Positions 29,936 to 39,303 of a DNA stretch of 64,000 bases are shown here, in pieces. Source of the DNA: Limnomonas spitsbergensis. Lineage: Eukaryota > Chlorophyta > Chlorophyceae > Chlamydomonadales. Within the stretch, counting starts at the first letter, position 1; each line of letters begins with the position of its first letter. The notes under the pieces were generated by a model. The model did no database searches. It was given only the letters and a program-made list of their open reading frames with translations, and was not told the DNA's origin. The stretch covers positions 2,728,001-2,792,000 of the forward strand of contig JAYJMM010000110.1 in the NCBI GenBank assembly GCA_037349105.1, read 5' to 3'. The translations under genes and the position numbers were made by a program.

Positions 29936-32110
29936 ATGAAGAGATCTAGACTAGTGTGTTCCGTGCAGACAGTGGCGCAGCCCCCTCCACGGCTCCTCTG
30001 CCAGAAAACACCCCTCAGCCTATCGCGCGCAAAGCTGGAGGGCATTCTGTTCAGAGCGGTGAGATATTCATCTTATAGGACATAAGACGCAGCGGCCCTT
30101 GCATAATCTGCGAACTCGTTGCCTGTCCTCACTGTTCTGTTTTTTTGCATCCAGGCAATGAGCCTCAAGACACTGATCTCCTAGATCATTCCCCTGGGGA
30201 CGAACGACGACTGGATGGAGGAAAAAGACACAGAGAATGATGATCTCCCCGATCCGCCCAGTATTGGCAAGGGTTCGTCACAGGAAACAAACGCGAAACT
30301 CCCGCGTTTCATCCGCGGGACAGGGGCTTGAGACATTTATGACACCCGATTGCATGGCCGTCAGTGGCAACGAGTTACTTAGCCCTCCTCTTGAAAGGGG
30401 AAGAGGTCAAGCTGGGCATGCTCCGGGTAAGGTAAGGAATGACATCTGCCACTACCTGATTGTCAACCGCCCTGAATGAGAAATTTCGTCCTCGCAGCCG
30501 GAGAAGTTGATTCAGCCCGGAAGACAGGCGGACATCAGCCATGTGGACCTGACAGAAAGTGGAGCAGGACTTCGCAGTGGTGGCCATGCCAACGCATACA
30601 TGCGCGCCAACAAGATGCTGTTGGTGAGGTTACCGTGTTATATTGTCGCCTCCCAGGTTTGAGGCTTATAATGCATCAGTGGTACTAGTTGAATAAGATG
30701 AGCGCGTAAGATTGGCCAGGGTGGGCAGTACTACCTAGTAGGGCCGGCCGGGAGATGTAACTTGGCTTTTTGTCCTACAGTTCGCGGCTCATGAATGAAT
30801 AAGCGATGGCCACCTAATTCTGTACTTGTATTTACATCATGCAGGACCTTATTGGGAAGGCAGTGAGCTGTCTATTGTCCCGGACAAAAAAATACTCCAA
30901 GTTCTTGCTGACAGGGAATGAGACTGAGACATAAGTACCTTCTCAGCTACGAACCCATCCAGGAGTTCCAGCAGAAGTTCGACCCTGGGTTTGCCACCAA
31001 CCGTGCCCACTGGAACCAGTTCTGTTTCTACAAGGTGGTCAACAACGGTGGCCTATTTCCAGGCTGTCAGGGTGGGAGAGCGGTCTGGCAGAACAAGTTT
31101 TCCAATCAAGTTGGGCAGATCTCTACGCGCGCGGTGAGTGATAGATATGCATTTCAGACGTGCTTGTAGACTATGTGCATGTCAGACTTAGAGCCACCAG
31201 AGTAACTCTCTTTGAAGTAGATGGTTTACTAATTTTTGTTATCAATGTATCATTAATTGCTGATTAATTGCTGGCTTGGACATGTGCCACCAAAGTAATT
31301 ATCAATATCTAATTAGTAATTGCTGGTTAATTGCTCAAGTTCTTGGCTTTGACATGTGCCACCAAAGTAACTCTCTTAAATTGCTGAAGTTGTTGGCTTT
31401 GTAATTTAAAATATCTCTTTAATAATTAATAATGAATACCTGAAACAACACTCATTCATGCTACTGCAGTTTGACCAGTTCATGGTCTGCAACACGAAGA
31501 ATACGAAGGACACTTCTGAGAGCAACAAGGCAGCGGTGAAGGAGTGGGCAGAACAGTAACTGCTGCCTGTCGGTGAGGGCAACATGGTATACCGCAGCAA
31601 CTCTCAGCCTTTCGACGCCCGCGCATTCGTGTCAGCCATTGCCACCGGCATGGATAAGAGGGCCGTGCTCACGGGCGCGCGCACACCGGTTAATACTCCC
31701 GCAGTGACCATCCAATGGCTCGCTTTCTTCAGTTTCAAGGTAATTTCAATTTCAGTTCTTGGCATGTCCTCTAGATTCAAGGTTCATTGACTACAAATGC
31801 TGCTATTTTTGCATCATAACATTTACTAGAGGGACACATGACTGTCCTTACTTCCACTCATGTTACTAAAGATACCCAGAGTATACTTTCAATAGTGCAT
31901 GACTCATTCACCTCTCTGATAATATGATTTCGCATTCATGTGCTATAGATTAAGAACCGGCTGAGGGAGTTGGCTGGAGTGTCGGCGACTGCAAAGGGAG
32001 ATGGGCACCTCGCGCTCATCCTAGCAGAGGCGGTAGAGGTAGAGAGGCTTGGCTTCGCTCACGGATGGGACAAGATCACGGGCCTCCGCATTACTTGCAA
32101 GTCGAAGTAG
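29936..32110 (+). pseudogene. Decayed multi-exon gene of element C, unknown family
   Basis: Exons with phase-0 GT-AG junctions: 29936-30058, 30155-30431, 30498-30623, 30845-31133, 31470-31739 and 31949-32110 (stop TAG). Lesions: TAG at 30179, a 1-nt shift near 30325, a 1-nt shift near 30917 in a G run, and TAA at 31557. Readable parts include EKDTENDDLPDPPSIGK, PEKLIQPGRQADISHVDL, SCLLSRTKKYSKFLL, LLSYEPIQEFQQKFDPGF, NQFCFYKVVNNGGLFPG, FDARAFVSAIATGMDKRAVL and LALILAEAVEVERLGF. The product is mixed alpha/beta with no zinc motif or DDE pattern that I can see. Its place inside an inverted-repeat element, ending 0.5 kb from the terminus, suggests a transposition or accessory protein. The consistent splicing shows it was once a real gene. 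Confidence 0.45.
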
Positions 32111-32139
32111 CAACCTTGAAATGCAGGCAACAAGGGAAC

Positions 32140-32635
32140 GTTTCATATAGTGTTTGAAACATATTTTTACTGTTTCACCAACAGAGGTCAAGTAGTTGAT
32201 TCATGCGACAATTGGGCCCCTTTGATTCAGACATGTAGCGATTGAGACTGGGTTTGATTCAGACATGCTTGAAATATGTTTTTCTGTTTGACCAGTATAC
32301 TTGATTCAGAATGTTATAAACAACACATGATTCAGATAAAGGTCCGCTTGAGACTGAGTTTGATTCAAACATGATTGATTGTCTTTTTACTGTTTGATTA
32401 GTACTTGATTCAGACCCTTTTCAACCCCACTCGATTCAAGCAAGTGGCCGCTTTAGACTCAGTTTGATTCAAGCATGCTTGAATTGCAGATGTAATGATT
32501 GATCGACGGTTGATTCAAGTGGTGCTCAAACATGCTTGAATATGGACGATCTCCGATCATGCTTGAGTTTGAATCAAGCGGCCCGTTCAAACGCGATCGT
32601 TTTTTATTCAAGCGACTTCAAACCGACGAAAGTTA
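32140..32635. repeat. Subterminal cluster of TTGATTCA / TTGAATCAAG motifs
   Basis: More than a dozen copies of TTGATTCA, TTGAATCAAG, CATGCTTGAA and relatives in both orientations within 500 bp of the right end of element C. The left end has TTGAATCAAG and CGTTTGAA repeats within 120 bp. Dense subterminal motifs commonly serve as transposase binding sites in DNA transposons. Confidence 0.5.
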
Positions 32636-32810
32636 CCGACGGTAACGATCAAGCCTAGTTCAGCCTCAGAGCCGACATAGCAACCTAGTTATCCTCAGCT
32701 AGATGCCCAGCCCGACCTGGGACACCGCCCGCAGTCTACGGCTACGACATCCCCCGCTTCACGCGGTAAGTGACTCAGCGACCCGACAGATCAGCTAACT
32801 GAAGGGCCAG

Positions 32811-33202
32811 TGTAAAGGTCTTAGGCCCCAGTGGGACTAAGGTGTTTAATGCTAGACTAGGACTCACAGGTAGAGGAGCGAAGAGAGGTAGTCGTGAAGG
32901 TGTAGTCGGTAGGACAGTTGACCGGAGGGGGGACTGGGTGCTCACGGAGGGAGACTGCTGGAGACTTGTAAACGAATAGTGGGACAGTCAGGTATTGAGC
33001 CTGATGGATTTATCTCGTCTGAGACTTCCCGATAACTAGCAGAGCTCGCTTATAAGGGAGTTGCAGGGTATAACCTGTGAGGGTTCAAGACTGGGTTTGC
33101 CAGGCGACCCTGCAACTTCCGTATGGAGCGTAAGCGCCGATAACGTAAGGCAGGTCGCGTCAGCGACTGGTAATTCTGGGGTACTGGTTACTTGCCATTA
33201 CA
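32811..33202 (-). repeat. LTR 1 (3' LTR of gypsy copy 1)
   Basis: 392 bp with TG..CA ends (minus strand TGTAATGGCAAG to GACCTTTACA). It contains a TTATAAG box read on the minus strand at about 33050. It differs from LTR2 at several positions, among them GGTGTTTAAT versus GGTCTTTAAT and GGGGTACTGG versus GGGTTACTGG. Confidence 0.85.
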
Positions 33203-33216
33203 TACCTCCCCCCTTG
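33203..33216 (-). promoter_or_regulatory. Polypurine tract of gypsy copy 1
   Basis: Immediately upstream of the 3' LTR on the minus strand lies AAGGGGGGAGGTA, a standard plus-strand primer site. The same tract is at 38889-38902 next to LTR2. Confidence 0.75.
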
Positions 33217-33617
33217 GCTGCGTGCCGAGCGCGGTGGAAGGTAAACGTCAGTGGTACTGGAGCATGAAATGTTGCAGAGTTTTTATCGAAAATTCCCAAC
33301 CTGAAACTGGAAACTCGTTGTAGTTATCGCTGGACTGGTCCAGAAATTTAATTCTGCTTGTGTACATGACTGTCCGGCTGGTCTGAATTTTAATACTCTG
33401 ATACTGGTGCTGGGCTAGGCAGAAAAATTAAATTCACTGTTATTGGTTCTGGGACTGGTGTAAAGAAAATTAATTCACTGGTGAACTAGTGAGTCAAGGA
33501 ATTCTAGGCAAGGAGACAAGTTTTCTGGATTGTATTAAATTCCTTGTGGGTTTCATGAGTTAGGTCTCGATCTGGGCACTAGGTGTATGGACCTTAGTAA
33601 CTGTGGACTGGTTCTGG

Positions 33618-35141
33618 TTACTCAAAAAGTTTCTGGGCAACAAGGAGTAATTCTGGAGTGAGGTTCTTGAGTGGTTCCCATGAATTGTGCGTATCATTAT
33701 AGCCAACCCATTTGATAAGAACTTGTTTGACTCGTTTCTTACCGACTCGTCGAATGCGATGCGATAAGAGCGACTCGACTAGGTACAAGGGTAAGCCATC
33801 GGCGACTTCAGGTTCGATAGGTACAGGATTTGAACTGGGACTGGGCTTGAATGGTCGTAAGAGTGACACGTGAAATACTGGATGTACTCGAGTGTAATTT
33901 TCTGGGAGTTGTACCTTGGCAGCGTTATTTCCAGGTGCCATGTTCAGGATTGTGACTGGGCCGATATACTTGGGGTGAAGCTTTTTAACTCCGGTCTGGA
34001 ATTTGAAGTTTCTTGTCGACAGGAGTACTTGGTCACCAGTTTTAAAAGTGTGAGGTGCTCGGAAGCGCGTGTCAGCGTACGTCGTCTGTCGATCCTGGGC
34101 AGCTCGTAACAGCTTTTGAACTTGAACTAGTGTGTCATCCAGATCACTGAAGACTGAATCTAGTGCTGGAATTTGCTTGTCTGGAATGTCGATTGACAAA
34201 GGAGTATACGGGTTGCGACCACAGTTCAGGTAGAACGGTGTGTGCCTGGTCGTACTGGTCTTGGCGTTGTTAAAGGACATAGCGACGACTGGTAGGAGTT
34301 CTTCCCATGTGATATGGTTTCCATCTATGAAATGTCTCAGCACTTCCTCGACGACTCGGTTCATTCGCTCTGTTTGTCCATCTGTCTGTGGGTGAAAAGC
34401 AGTTGAAAATCTAGGCTGCATACCGAGTCGTACACACATGGTCTTCCAGAATGACGAAGTGAATCGTACATCTCTGTCAGAAATGATGTTTCGAGGGAAA
34501 CCGTGATGCTGGAATACATGAGAGATGAAAACTCTAGCAATATCTTCAGATGTGCTAGATTTCCTGACTGGTGCTAGACAGACAAACTTGGTAAGCTTAT
34601 CCACAATAACCATGATGCCATCATGCCCACTGGCTGACTGGGGCAAGTCAAACACAAAGTCCATGGTGACAGTGTGCCATCTAGAATCAGGGATTTCTAG
34701 TGGCTGGTTTAGACCAAAGGGTCTCTTGTTTGCAGACTTGTTCCTCTGGCATGAGGCACATGATGAGACATACTGTTGTACATCTGCCTGGATTGAGGGC
34801 CACCAAAATTGACGTTTTATGTGGTCTAGAGTGGTCTTCCAATTGAAGTGACCTGCAAGGGGGGTATCATGATGCTCACGAATAACTTGTTCTCGAAGTT
34901 TTGCTGGTATAACGACTAGGCCTTCTCTTGACCAGGAGCCATTACGCAGTGACCAATCACGAGTCGTACCTGTGTTTTTGAATTCTGGGTCAATGCTAGA
35001 CTCGTTCTTGACTTGTTGCATGAATTCTGGGCAGGACTCGTTAACAATGATTGCAAACAGTATAGCTGCTTGGGCAGGTCCTTGGTGTGGCAACCTGGAA
35101 AGTGAATCAGCTGGGTTGGTTGCACCTGGTCGGTACTTCAC
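33618..35141 (-). CDS. pol: Gypsy copy 1: integrase and chromodomain part of Pol
   Basis: A 507-aa frame. It opens with the end of RNase H and the connection (KYRPGATNPADSLSR, typical of Ty3/gypsy). Residues 90-131 form the HHCC zinc finger (H91, H98, C128, C131). The integrase core has D161 (TMDF), D222 (SDRDVRF) and E258 (QTERMNR), a complete DDE set. Residues from about 425 (HVSLLRPFKP, then LVESLLSHRIRR...KVGY-type VLIKWVGYNDTHNSWEP) form a chromodomain, which targets insertion in chromoviruses. The first Met is only the first in-frame ATG: the true reading comes from RNase H upstream, separated by a 1-nt deletion near 35190 (SR-RQARWSEF region). It differs from copy 2 at G240 (S in copy 2). 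Confidence 0.85.
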   Translation of the reverse strand: MKYRPGATNPADSLSRLPHQGPAQAAILFAIIVNESCPEFMQQVKNESSIDPEFKNTGTTRDWSLRNGSWSREGLVVIPAKLREQVIREHHDTPLAGHFNWKTTLDHIKRQFWWPSIQADVQQYVSSCASCQRNKSANKRPFGLNQPLEIPDSRWHTVTMDFVFDLPQSASGHDGIMVIVDKLTKFVCLAPVRKSSTSEDIARVFISHVFQHHGFPRNIISDRDVRFTSSFWKTMCVRLGMQPRFSTAFHPQTDGQTERMNRVVEEVLRHFIDGNHITWEELLPVVAMSFNNAKTSTTRHTPFYLNCGRNPYTPLSIDIPDKQIPALDSVFSDLDDTLVQVQKLLRAAQDRQTTYADTRFRAPHTFKTGDQVLLSTRNFKFQTGVKKLHPKYIGPVTILNMAPGNNAAKVQLPENYTRVHPVFHVSLLRPFKPSPSSNPVPIEPEVADGLPLYLVESLLSHRIRRVGKKRVKQVLIKWVGYNDTHNSWEPLKNLTPELLLVAQKLFE

Positions 35142-36070
35142 AGTGAACTCGAACCGTGACAGAAATTCGCTCCAGCGTGCTTGCTACGTGACAGTGTGGG
35201 CTGTTTCGAAAAAAATGTCAAAGGGTTATGGTCTGTTACAATGTTAAGGCCATTGCCGCCTTCTAGATAGTACCACCACTCCTTGAGTGCTTTAATGATG
35301 CCCAAGAGTTCTTGTTCGCCTGTAGTGTAACAGCCTGTTTCTGATTGACTGCGGAACTCCTCCGCAGGCCCTGTCGTACAGAAACGGGGTCTGTGGAACT
35401 GCTCCGCAGGCCTTTAGAAGACCCACGTGCGGCCTTTTTTCCGAGGACCCCCCCCCCTCCTCGGAACTTCCACAGTCTGCGGAAACATTTTAGGCCTTCG
35501 AACTGATATTAATTATCTACTAGAATCGCCATATTTTTCTGCTCATGGCCGTATCGGGAGGTGGTCGTGTGAGCACCCCTGGACATGGGCCGTGTCAGGC
35601 CGCGCCTTTCATGAAGCACAGCGAGCGAATCAGCAGATGCAACAGAGCAGGTAGAAATGCGGCATGGTGTCGAGCAGGACTTAGTCGACTCGAAAGAATA
35701 GGAAATAGACACCAAAGCGATTCAAAATCGGCAGCCATGTGTACGACCTATGCCCTGGACAACCACGCTCCGCAAAGTCCAATCAGAAACGACCTCTGCG
35801 GAACTCTTCCGCAGGCCATTAGACCGTCGTACATGTTTTTTCTCCGCAGTCAATCAGAAACAGGCTGTAATTGCGCTCGGCAGGTGAGAACTTGGCAGAG
35901 AAGTACGCGACAGGTCGACCAAGTTGCGTAAGTACTGCACCACAGCCAGTGATGGATGCGTCAGAAATGAGTTCATTTGGCTGGTCTGGATCGATCTGGG
36001 TATGCAAGAACTGGTGGTGAAGCCAATGCTTCCTTGATAGCCGTAAAAGCCAGTAGTGCGTCTGCACCAC
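35142..36070 (-). pseudogene. pol: Gypsy copy 1: RNase H split by a MITE and frameshifts
   Basis: On the minus strand the first part reads NELISDASITGCGAVLTQ and AYFSAKFSPAERNY (up to about 35871). The second part reads TTGEQELLGIIKALKEWWYYLEGG and IVTDHNPLTFF (about 35330-35200). Between them lies the MITE at 35331-35867. One frameshift separates RT from RNase H near 35990 (AYPD to DPDQPNE) and another lies near 35190. The enzyme cannot be made intact from this copy. Confidence 0.75.
35331..35867. mobile_element. Harbinger-like MITE in gypsy copy 1
   Basis: 537 bp with perfect terminal inverted repeats starting CAGCCTGTTTCTGATTGACT and continuing GCGGA, flanked by TAA at 35328-35330 and 35868-35870. 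A 3-bp TAA/TTA duplication with inverted repeats is the signature of PIF/Harbinger-type elements. Internally the TIR-like words CTGCGGAACTSCTCCGCAGG recur several times as fold-backs. No transposase. Confidence 0.75.
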
Positions 36071-36441
36071 CTTCGAACTGTACTGTTTTCTTGGTCAAAT
36101 GGTACAACGGTGCTGCCAGCCTGGAGAGGTTCGGAATGAACTCGCGAAAGTAATTTGCTAGGCCTAGAAATTGCAAGACGCCTGTTGCACTGGTCGGGAA
36201 TTCCCACTCGATAAGCGCCCGAATTTTGTCTGGGTCGGCAGCCACACCCTCTTTCGAATGAATGTGCCCTAGGTACTTGACTTGAGCCTGCAGAAATTTG
36301 CACTTGGAAAATTTGACCTGCAGTCCTGAATCTCGAATTTTGTCAAACACTTGTCGTAAATGCTGGAGGTGCTGCTCGGGTATCTGGGACAGGATCATGA
36401 TGTCATCAATGTGAATGAGAACAAATGCAAGGTCAGCAAAG
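35973..36441 (-). pseudogene. pol: Gypsy copy 1: end of reverse transcriptase after a nonsense change
   Basis: The RT continues after the stop at 36444: FVLIHIDDIMILSQ holds the catalytic D-D pair, followed by VKFSKCKFLQ, VKYLGHIHSKEG and the thumb/connection ANYFREFIPNLS. In copy 2 this is continuous with the upstream domain. Confidence 0.8.
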
Positions 36442-36443
36442 AT

Positions 36444-38141
36444 TTAGTTCACGGTGCTCTGGTATTGACTGGGCGCGTTTGAAAGACCCATGGGCAGGCA
36501 GCGCCATGCATAATGGCCAAAGGGTGTAGCAAAGGCAGTCTTGGGCTGGTCTTCCTCGGATATGAGTAGTTGGTGAAAACCACCTGCCATGTCTAGACAA
36601 GAGAAACACGCTGCTCCTCGAGCTGCATCTAGAAGATCATCGATCCTTGGCAACGGGTAGCGCAGTTTGACGGTCAGCTCGTTTAATGCTCGATAGTCTA
36701 GGCAGAACCGAAGTCCTCCATTGGGTTTCTTGATAAATAAGACTGGTGCTCCGTAAGGACTGTTAACTGGTGTGATGATTCCTTTTTCTAGTAGTTCAGC
36801 AACCTGGATCTTGAGTTCTTCGGACTCGGCTGGTGACAAGCGAAAGTTCCTGCGAAAAGGTGGTTTAGCGCCAGCGACCAGATCGATCGTGTGCTCTAGA
36901 GGTGGGACTTTCGCTCCGCCAGCTCGAGGGGTTTCCGAAAAAATGTCAGCGTACTCGTCGATCAGGTTAGTAATCGATGTGCGCATGTCTGGATGTACAT
37001 GGTCCATGTTAAAAGTTTTCTTTTCTGGTCTGGTACTACTCGGCTTGTCTGGTTCTCCTTCTGGGTTTGGTACTGGTTGTAGCTCTTCGTCTGGGTCGAT
37101 AGCATGTGGTGTCAGTACAGCTATAAATGCGCGGTGTCGACCAGACTTGAGGTACCTGGCTGCGAGGCCAGCTGGAATTTGATCGGGACTGGTTGGGGAT
37201 TCGTCTTCGGTTTCACTCAGTCCTGTATTATTGCCATGAGTCGGATCCACCGGTATATCTCGAGTGGTCTTCACAGTCTGCGTAACTATCACAGCCGCTG
37301 TGCCACGTAAACACACAGTATGCATGGGCTCCATCTCTCCGTGGAGAGTGAGTAGGGAAGACTGGCCTGGATTGTACTGCAGTTGACAGGAGTGTGTTTT
37401 CATGAAGTCCTCACCGATGATAACATCAACCGAATCGAGAAACGCTGGTAGGACGTGAACCACAGCCTCGAAATCAGTCCGGCCGAACTTAATTAAGAGA
37501 CTAGCGGAACCTAGGACAGTACAATCTCGACCAGCCGCAGTGGCCACTGCTCGATATTTACTAGTACGAATCTGGAGTCCCAATTTCTTGACAAGTTTTG
37601 CACCCATGAAGCAGGAAGATGCACCCGAATCAAATAGACACTTGAGCTTGGTGCCATGTACGTGGCCGTCATAGATTGCTGCTAGTTGCTCGTCGTTCTC
37701 GTTCCTACTACTCTCGATCCTACTATGCGTATCAACTGGTTGTCCTTTCTCGTTTACATCACCTCGTACTCGTGCTAGAATCTGACACTGGGCGGTTTCT
37801 CTCGTATCAGCAGGGATTACAAATGCAAGGATTGGTGACGGTTTCATACCCTGGTTCACAGCAGTACCAACAACTGATTGAGACTCGAAGGTTTGAACAA
37901 GGCCAGCGTGTTTGAGTAGCGATTGTAATCCTGCTGCTTGTCTGGATGAAACTAGTAAGCAATAACTGGTGCTGGGTCTGTTGTTCAAATAAAGCCTTGC
38001 TGCAGCTCTAGTTTTGGCAACATATATCTGGTGCGTTTCTGGAGAGCGTGAAAGAATGACTGGGAGGGCGCAGGTGCATCGGCAGCGTTCGTTACAAAGT
38101 ACACGATCGTACGTCAAGAAACTGGCAGTCATCACTGACAA
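36444..38141 (-). CDS. pol: Gypsy copy 1: protease and first part of reverse transcriptase
   Basis: A 565-aa frame. Residues 171-175 are DSGAS, the aspartic protease active site. The RT fingers and palm follow: TPVNSPYGAPVLFIKKPNGG, RFCLDYRALNELT, YPLPRIDDLL and CLDMAGGFHQ with the first catalytic Asp, then FGHYAWRCLPMGLSNAP. It ends at TAA where copy 2 has AAA (lysine), so this is a private nonsense change. The apparent N terminus (MSVMTASFLTYDRVLC) contains no gag-like zinc knuckle. Confidence 0.8.
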   Translation of the reverse strand: MSVMTASFLTYDRVLCNERCRCTCALPVILSRSPETHQIYVAKTRAAARLYLNNRPSTSYCLLVSSRQAAGLQSLLKHAGLVQTFESQSVVGTAVNQGMKPSPILAFVIPADTRETAQCQILARVRGDVNEKGQPVDTHSRIESSRNENDEQLAAIYDGHVHGTKLKCLFDSGASSCFMGAKLVKKLGLQIRTSKYRAVATAAGRDCTVLGSASLLIKFGRTDFEAVVHVLPAFLDSVDVIIGEDFMKTHSCQLQYNPGQSSLLTLHGEMEPMHTVCLRGTAAVIVTQTVKTTRDIPVDPTHGNNTGLSETEDESPTSPDQIPAGLAARYLKSGRHRAFIAVLTPHAIDPDEELQPVPNPEGEPDKPSSTRPEKKTFNMDHVHPDMRTSITNLIDEYADIFSETPRAGGAKVPPLEHTIDLVAGAKPPFRRNFRLSPAESEELKIQVAELLEKGIITPVNSPYGAPVLFIKKPNGGLRFCLDYRALNELTVKLRYPLPRIDDLLDAARGAACFSCLDMAGGFHQLLISEEDQPKTAFATPFGHYAWRCLPMGLSNAPSQYQSTVN

Positions 38142-38496
38142 GACTGGTTTGTACGGAATTCAAACCGCTGAATGTTGAAGTCGAACAGGCGACTGTTGCG
38201 GAACTCACTCGTCTCGGTCAACGTCGAAACGTTGCTGGTGTTACTCGGTAGCGGGGGAAACGCTGCTAGGCCTCCGAGAGTGTGATACCAGTAATAAATA
38301 CTGCCTTGTTCCTCGGGACTGGGACCTGATTAAGGCACTGTACTGGATTCGGCTCGGGAAGTTGAATAATTCAATCCTAGCGGTCTAATGGGACGCGAGT
38401 GCCCGACACGCGTGTCTCAAAACTCTTTCGAGCCGACGGCAGGGTTCTGGCAAGGAGCGAAGCGACAGGATCGGACCGATTGAGCTATGGAACCAC
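38142..38496 (-). promoter_or_regulatory. Leader and primer-binding region of gypsy copy 1
   Basis: Between the pol frame and LTR2. Directly after the LTR on the minus strand comes TGGTTCCATAGC (38484-38495), a plausible primer-binding site complementary to a tRNA 3' end TGGAACCA. The following bases, TAGCTCAATCGG, look like the D-arm or A-box of a tRNA rather than the complement of a T-arm. The same sequence lies at 44098-44110 in copy 2. Confidence 0.5.
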
Positions 38497-38888
38497 TGTA
38501 AAGGTCTTAGGCCCCAGTGGGACTAAGGTCTTTAATGCTAGACTAGGACTCACTGGTAGAGGAGCGTAGAGAGGTAGTCGTGAAGGTGTAGTCGGTAGGA
38601 CAGTTGACCGGAGGGGGGACTGGGTGCTCACGAAGGGAGACTGCTGGAGACTTGTAAACGAATAGTGGGACAGTCAGGTATTGAGCCTGATGGATTTATC
38701 TCGTCTGAGACTTCCCGATAACTAGCAGAGCTCGCTTATAAGGGAGTTGCAGGGTTTAACCTGTGAGGGTTCAAGACTGGGTTTGCCAGGCGACCCTGCA
38801 ACTTTCGTATGGAGCGTAAGCGCCGATAACGTAAGGCAGGTCGCGTCAGCGACTGGTAATTCTGGGTTACTGGTTACTTGCCATTACA
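38497..38888 (-). repeat. LTR 2 (shared central LTR of the gypsy pair)
   Basis: 392 bp, serving as 5' LTR of copy 1 and 3' LTR of copy 2. It matches LTR3 more closely than LTR1 at positions such as CTCACTGGTAGAGGAGCGTA, GGTCTTTAAT and CTCACGAAGG, consistent with duplication by recombination between LTRs. Confidence 0.85.
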
Positions 38889-39303
38889 TACCTCCCCCCT
38901 TGGCTGCGTGCCGAGCGCGGTGGAAGGTAAACGTCAGTGGTACTGGAGCATGAAATGTTGCAGAGTTTTTATCGAAAATTCCCAACCTGAAACTGGAAAC
39001 TCGTTGTAGTTATCGCTGGACTGGTCCAGAAATTTAATTCTGCTTGTGTACATGACTGTCCGGCTGGTCTGAATTTTAATACTCTGATACTGGTGCTGGG
39101 CTAGGCAGAAAAATTAAATTCACTGTTATTGGTTCTGGGACTGGTGTAAAGAAAATTAATTCACTGGTGAACTAGTGAGTCAAGGAATTCTAGGCAAGGA
39201 GACAAGTTTTCTGGATTGTATTAAATTCCTTGTGGGTTTCATGAGTTAGGTCTCGATCTGGGCACTAGGTGTATGGACCTTAGTAACTGTGGACTGGTTC
39301 TGG

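Larger units (their letters stand above)
21785..32644 (+). mobile_element. Element C: 10.9-kb DNA transposon-like insertion
   Basis: The left end begins CGTCGGTAAGTTTCCGACG. The right end, read as reverse complement, gives CGTCGGTAACTTTCGTCGG. Both are followed inward by GCTTGAAT, so the element has imperfect terminal inverted repeats. ACGA is present at both flanks (21781-21784 and 32645-32648), a possible 4-bp duplication, though the empty site in A (GGCACGAAGACGATC) differs by a few bases. Near both ends the words TTGAATCAAG and TTGATTCA recur many times. Inside are three satellite arrays and at least one multi-exon gene on the plus strand. No known transposase was recognised. Confidence 0.5.

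Noticed and set aside
7263..36446. Possible genetic-code change (TAA/TAG read as Gln), suggested by in-frame TAA/TAG and no TGA in several coherent frames (7263, 10364, 30179, 31557, 36444)
   Set aside because: The intact gypsy frames of over 1,200 codons and the PDE exons encode many Gln with CAA/CAG only and never TAA/TAG, and the affected genes also carry frameshifts. Decay explains the stops better.
33870..37915. Plus-strand frames of 68-136 aa across both gypsy copies
   Set aside because: Antisense shadows of the pol frames; duplicated only because the element is duplicated.
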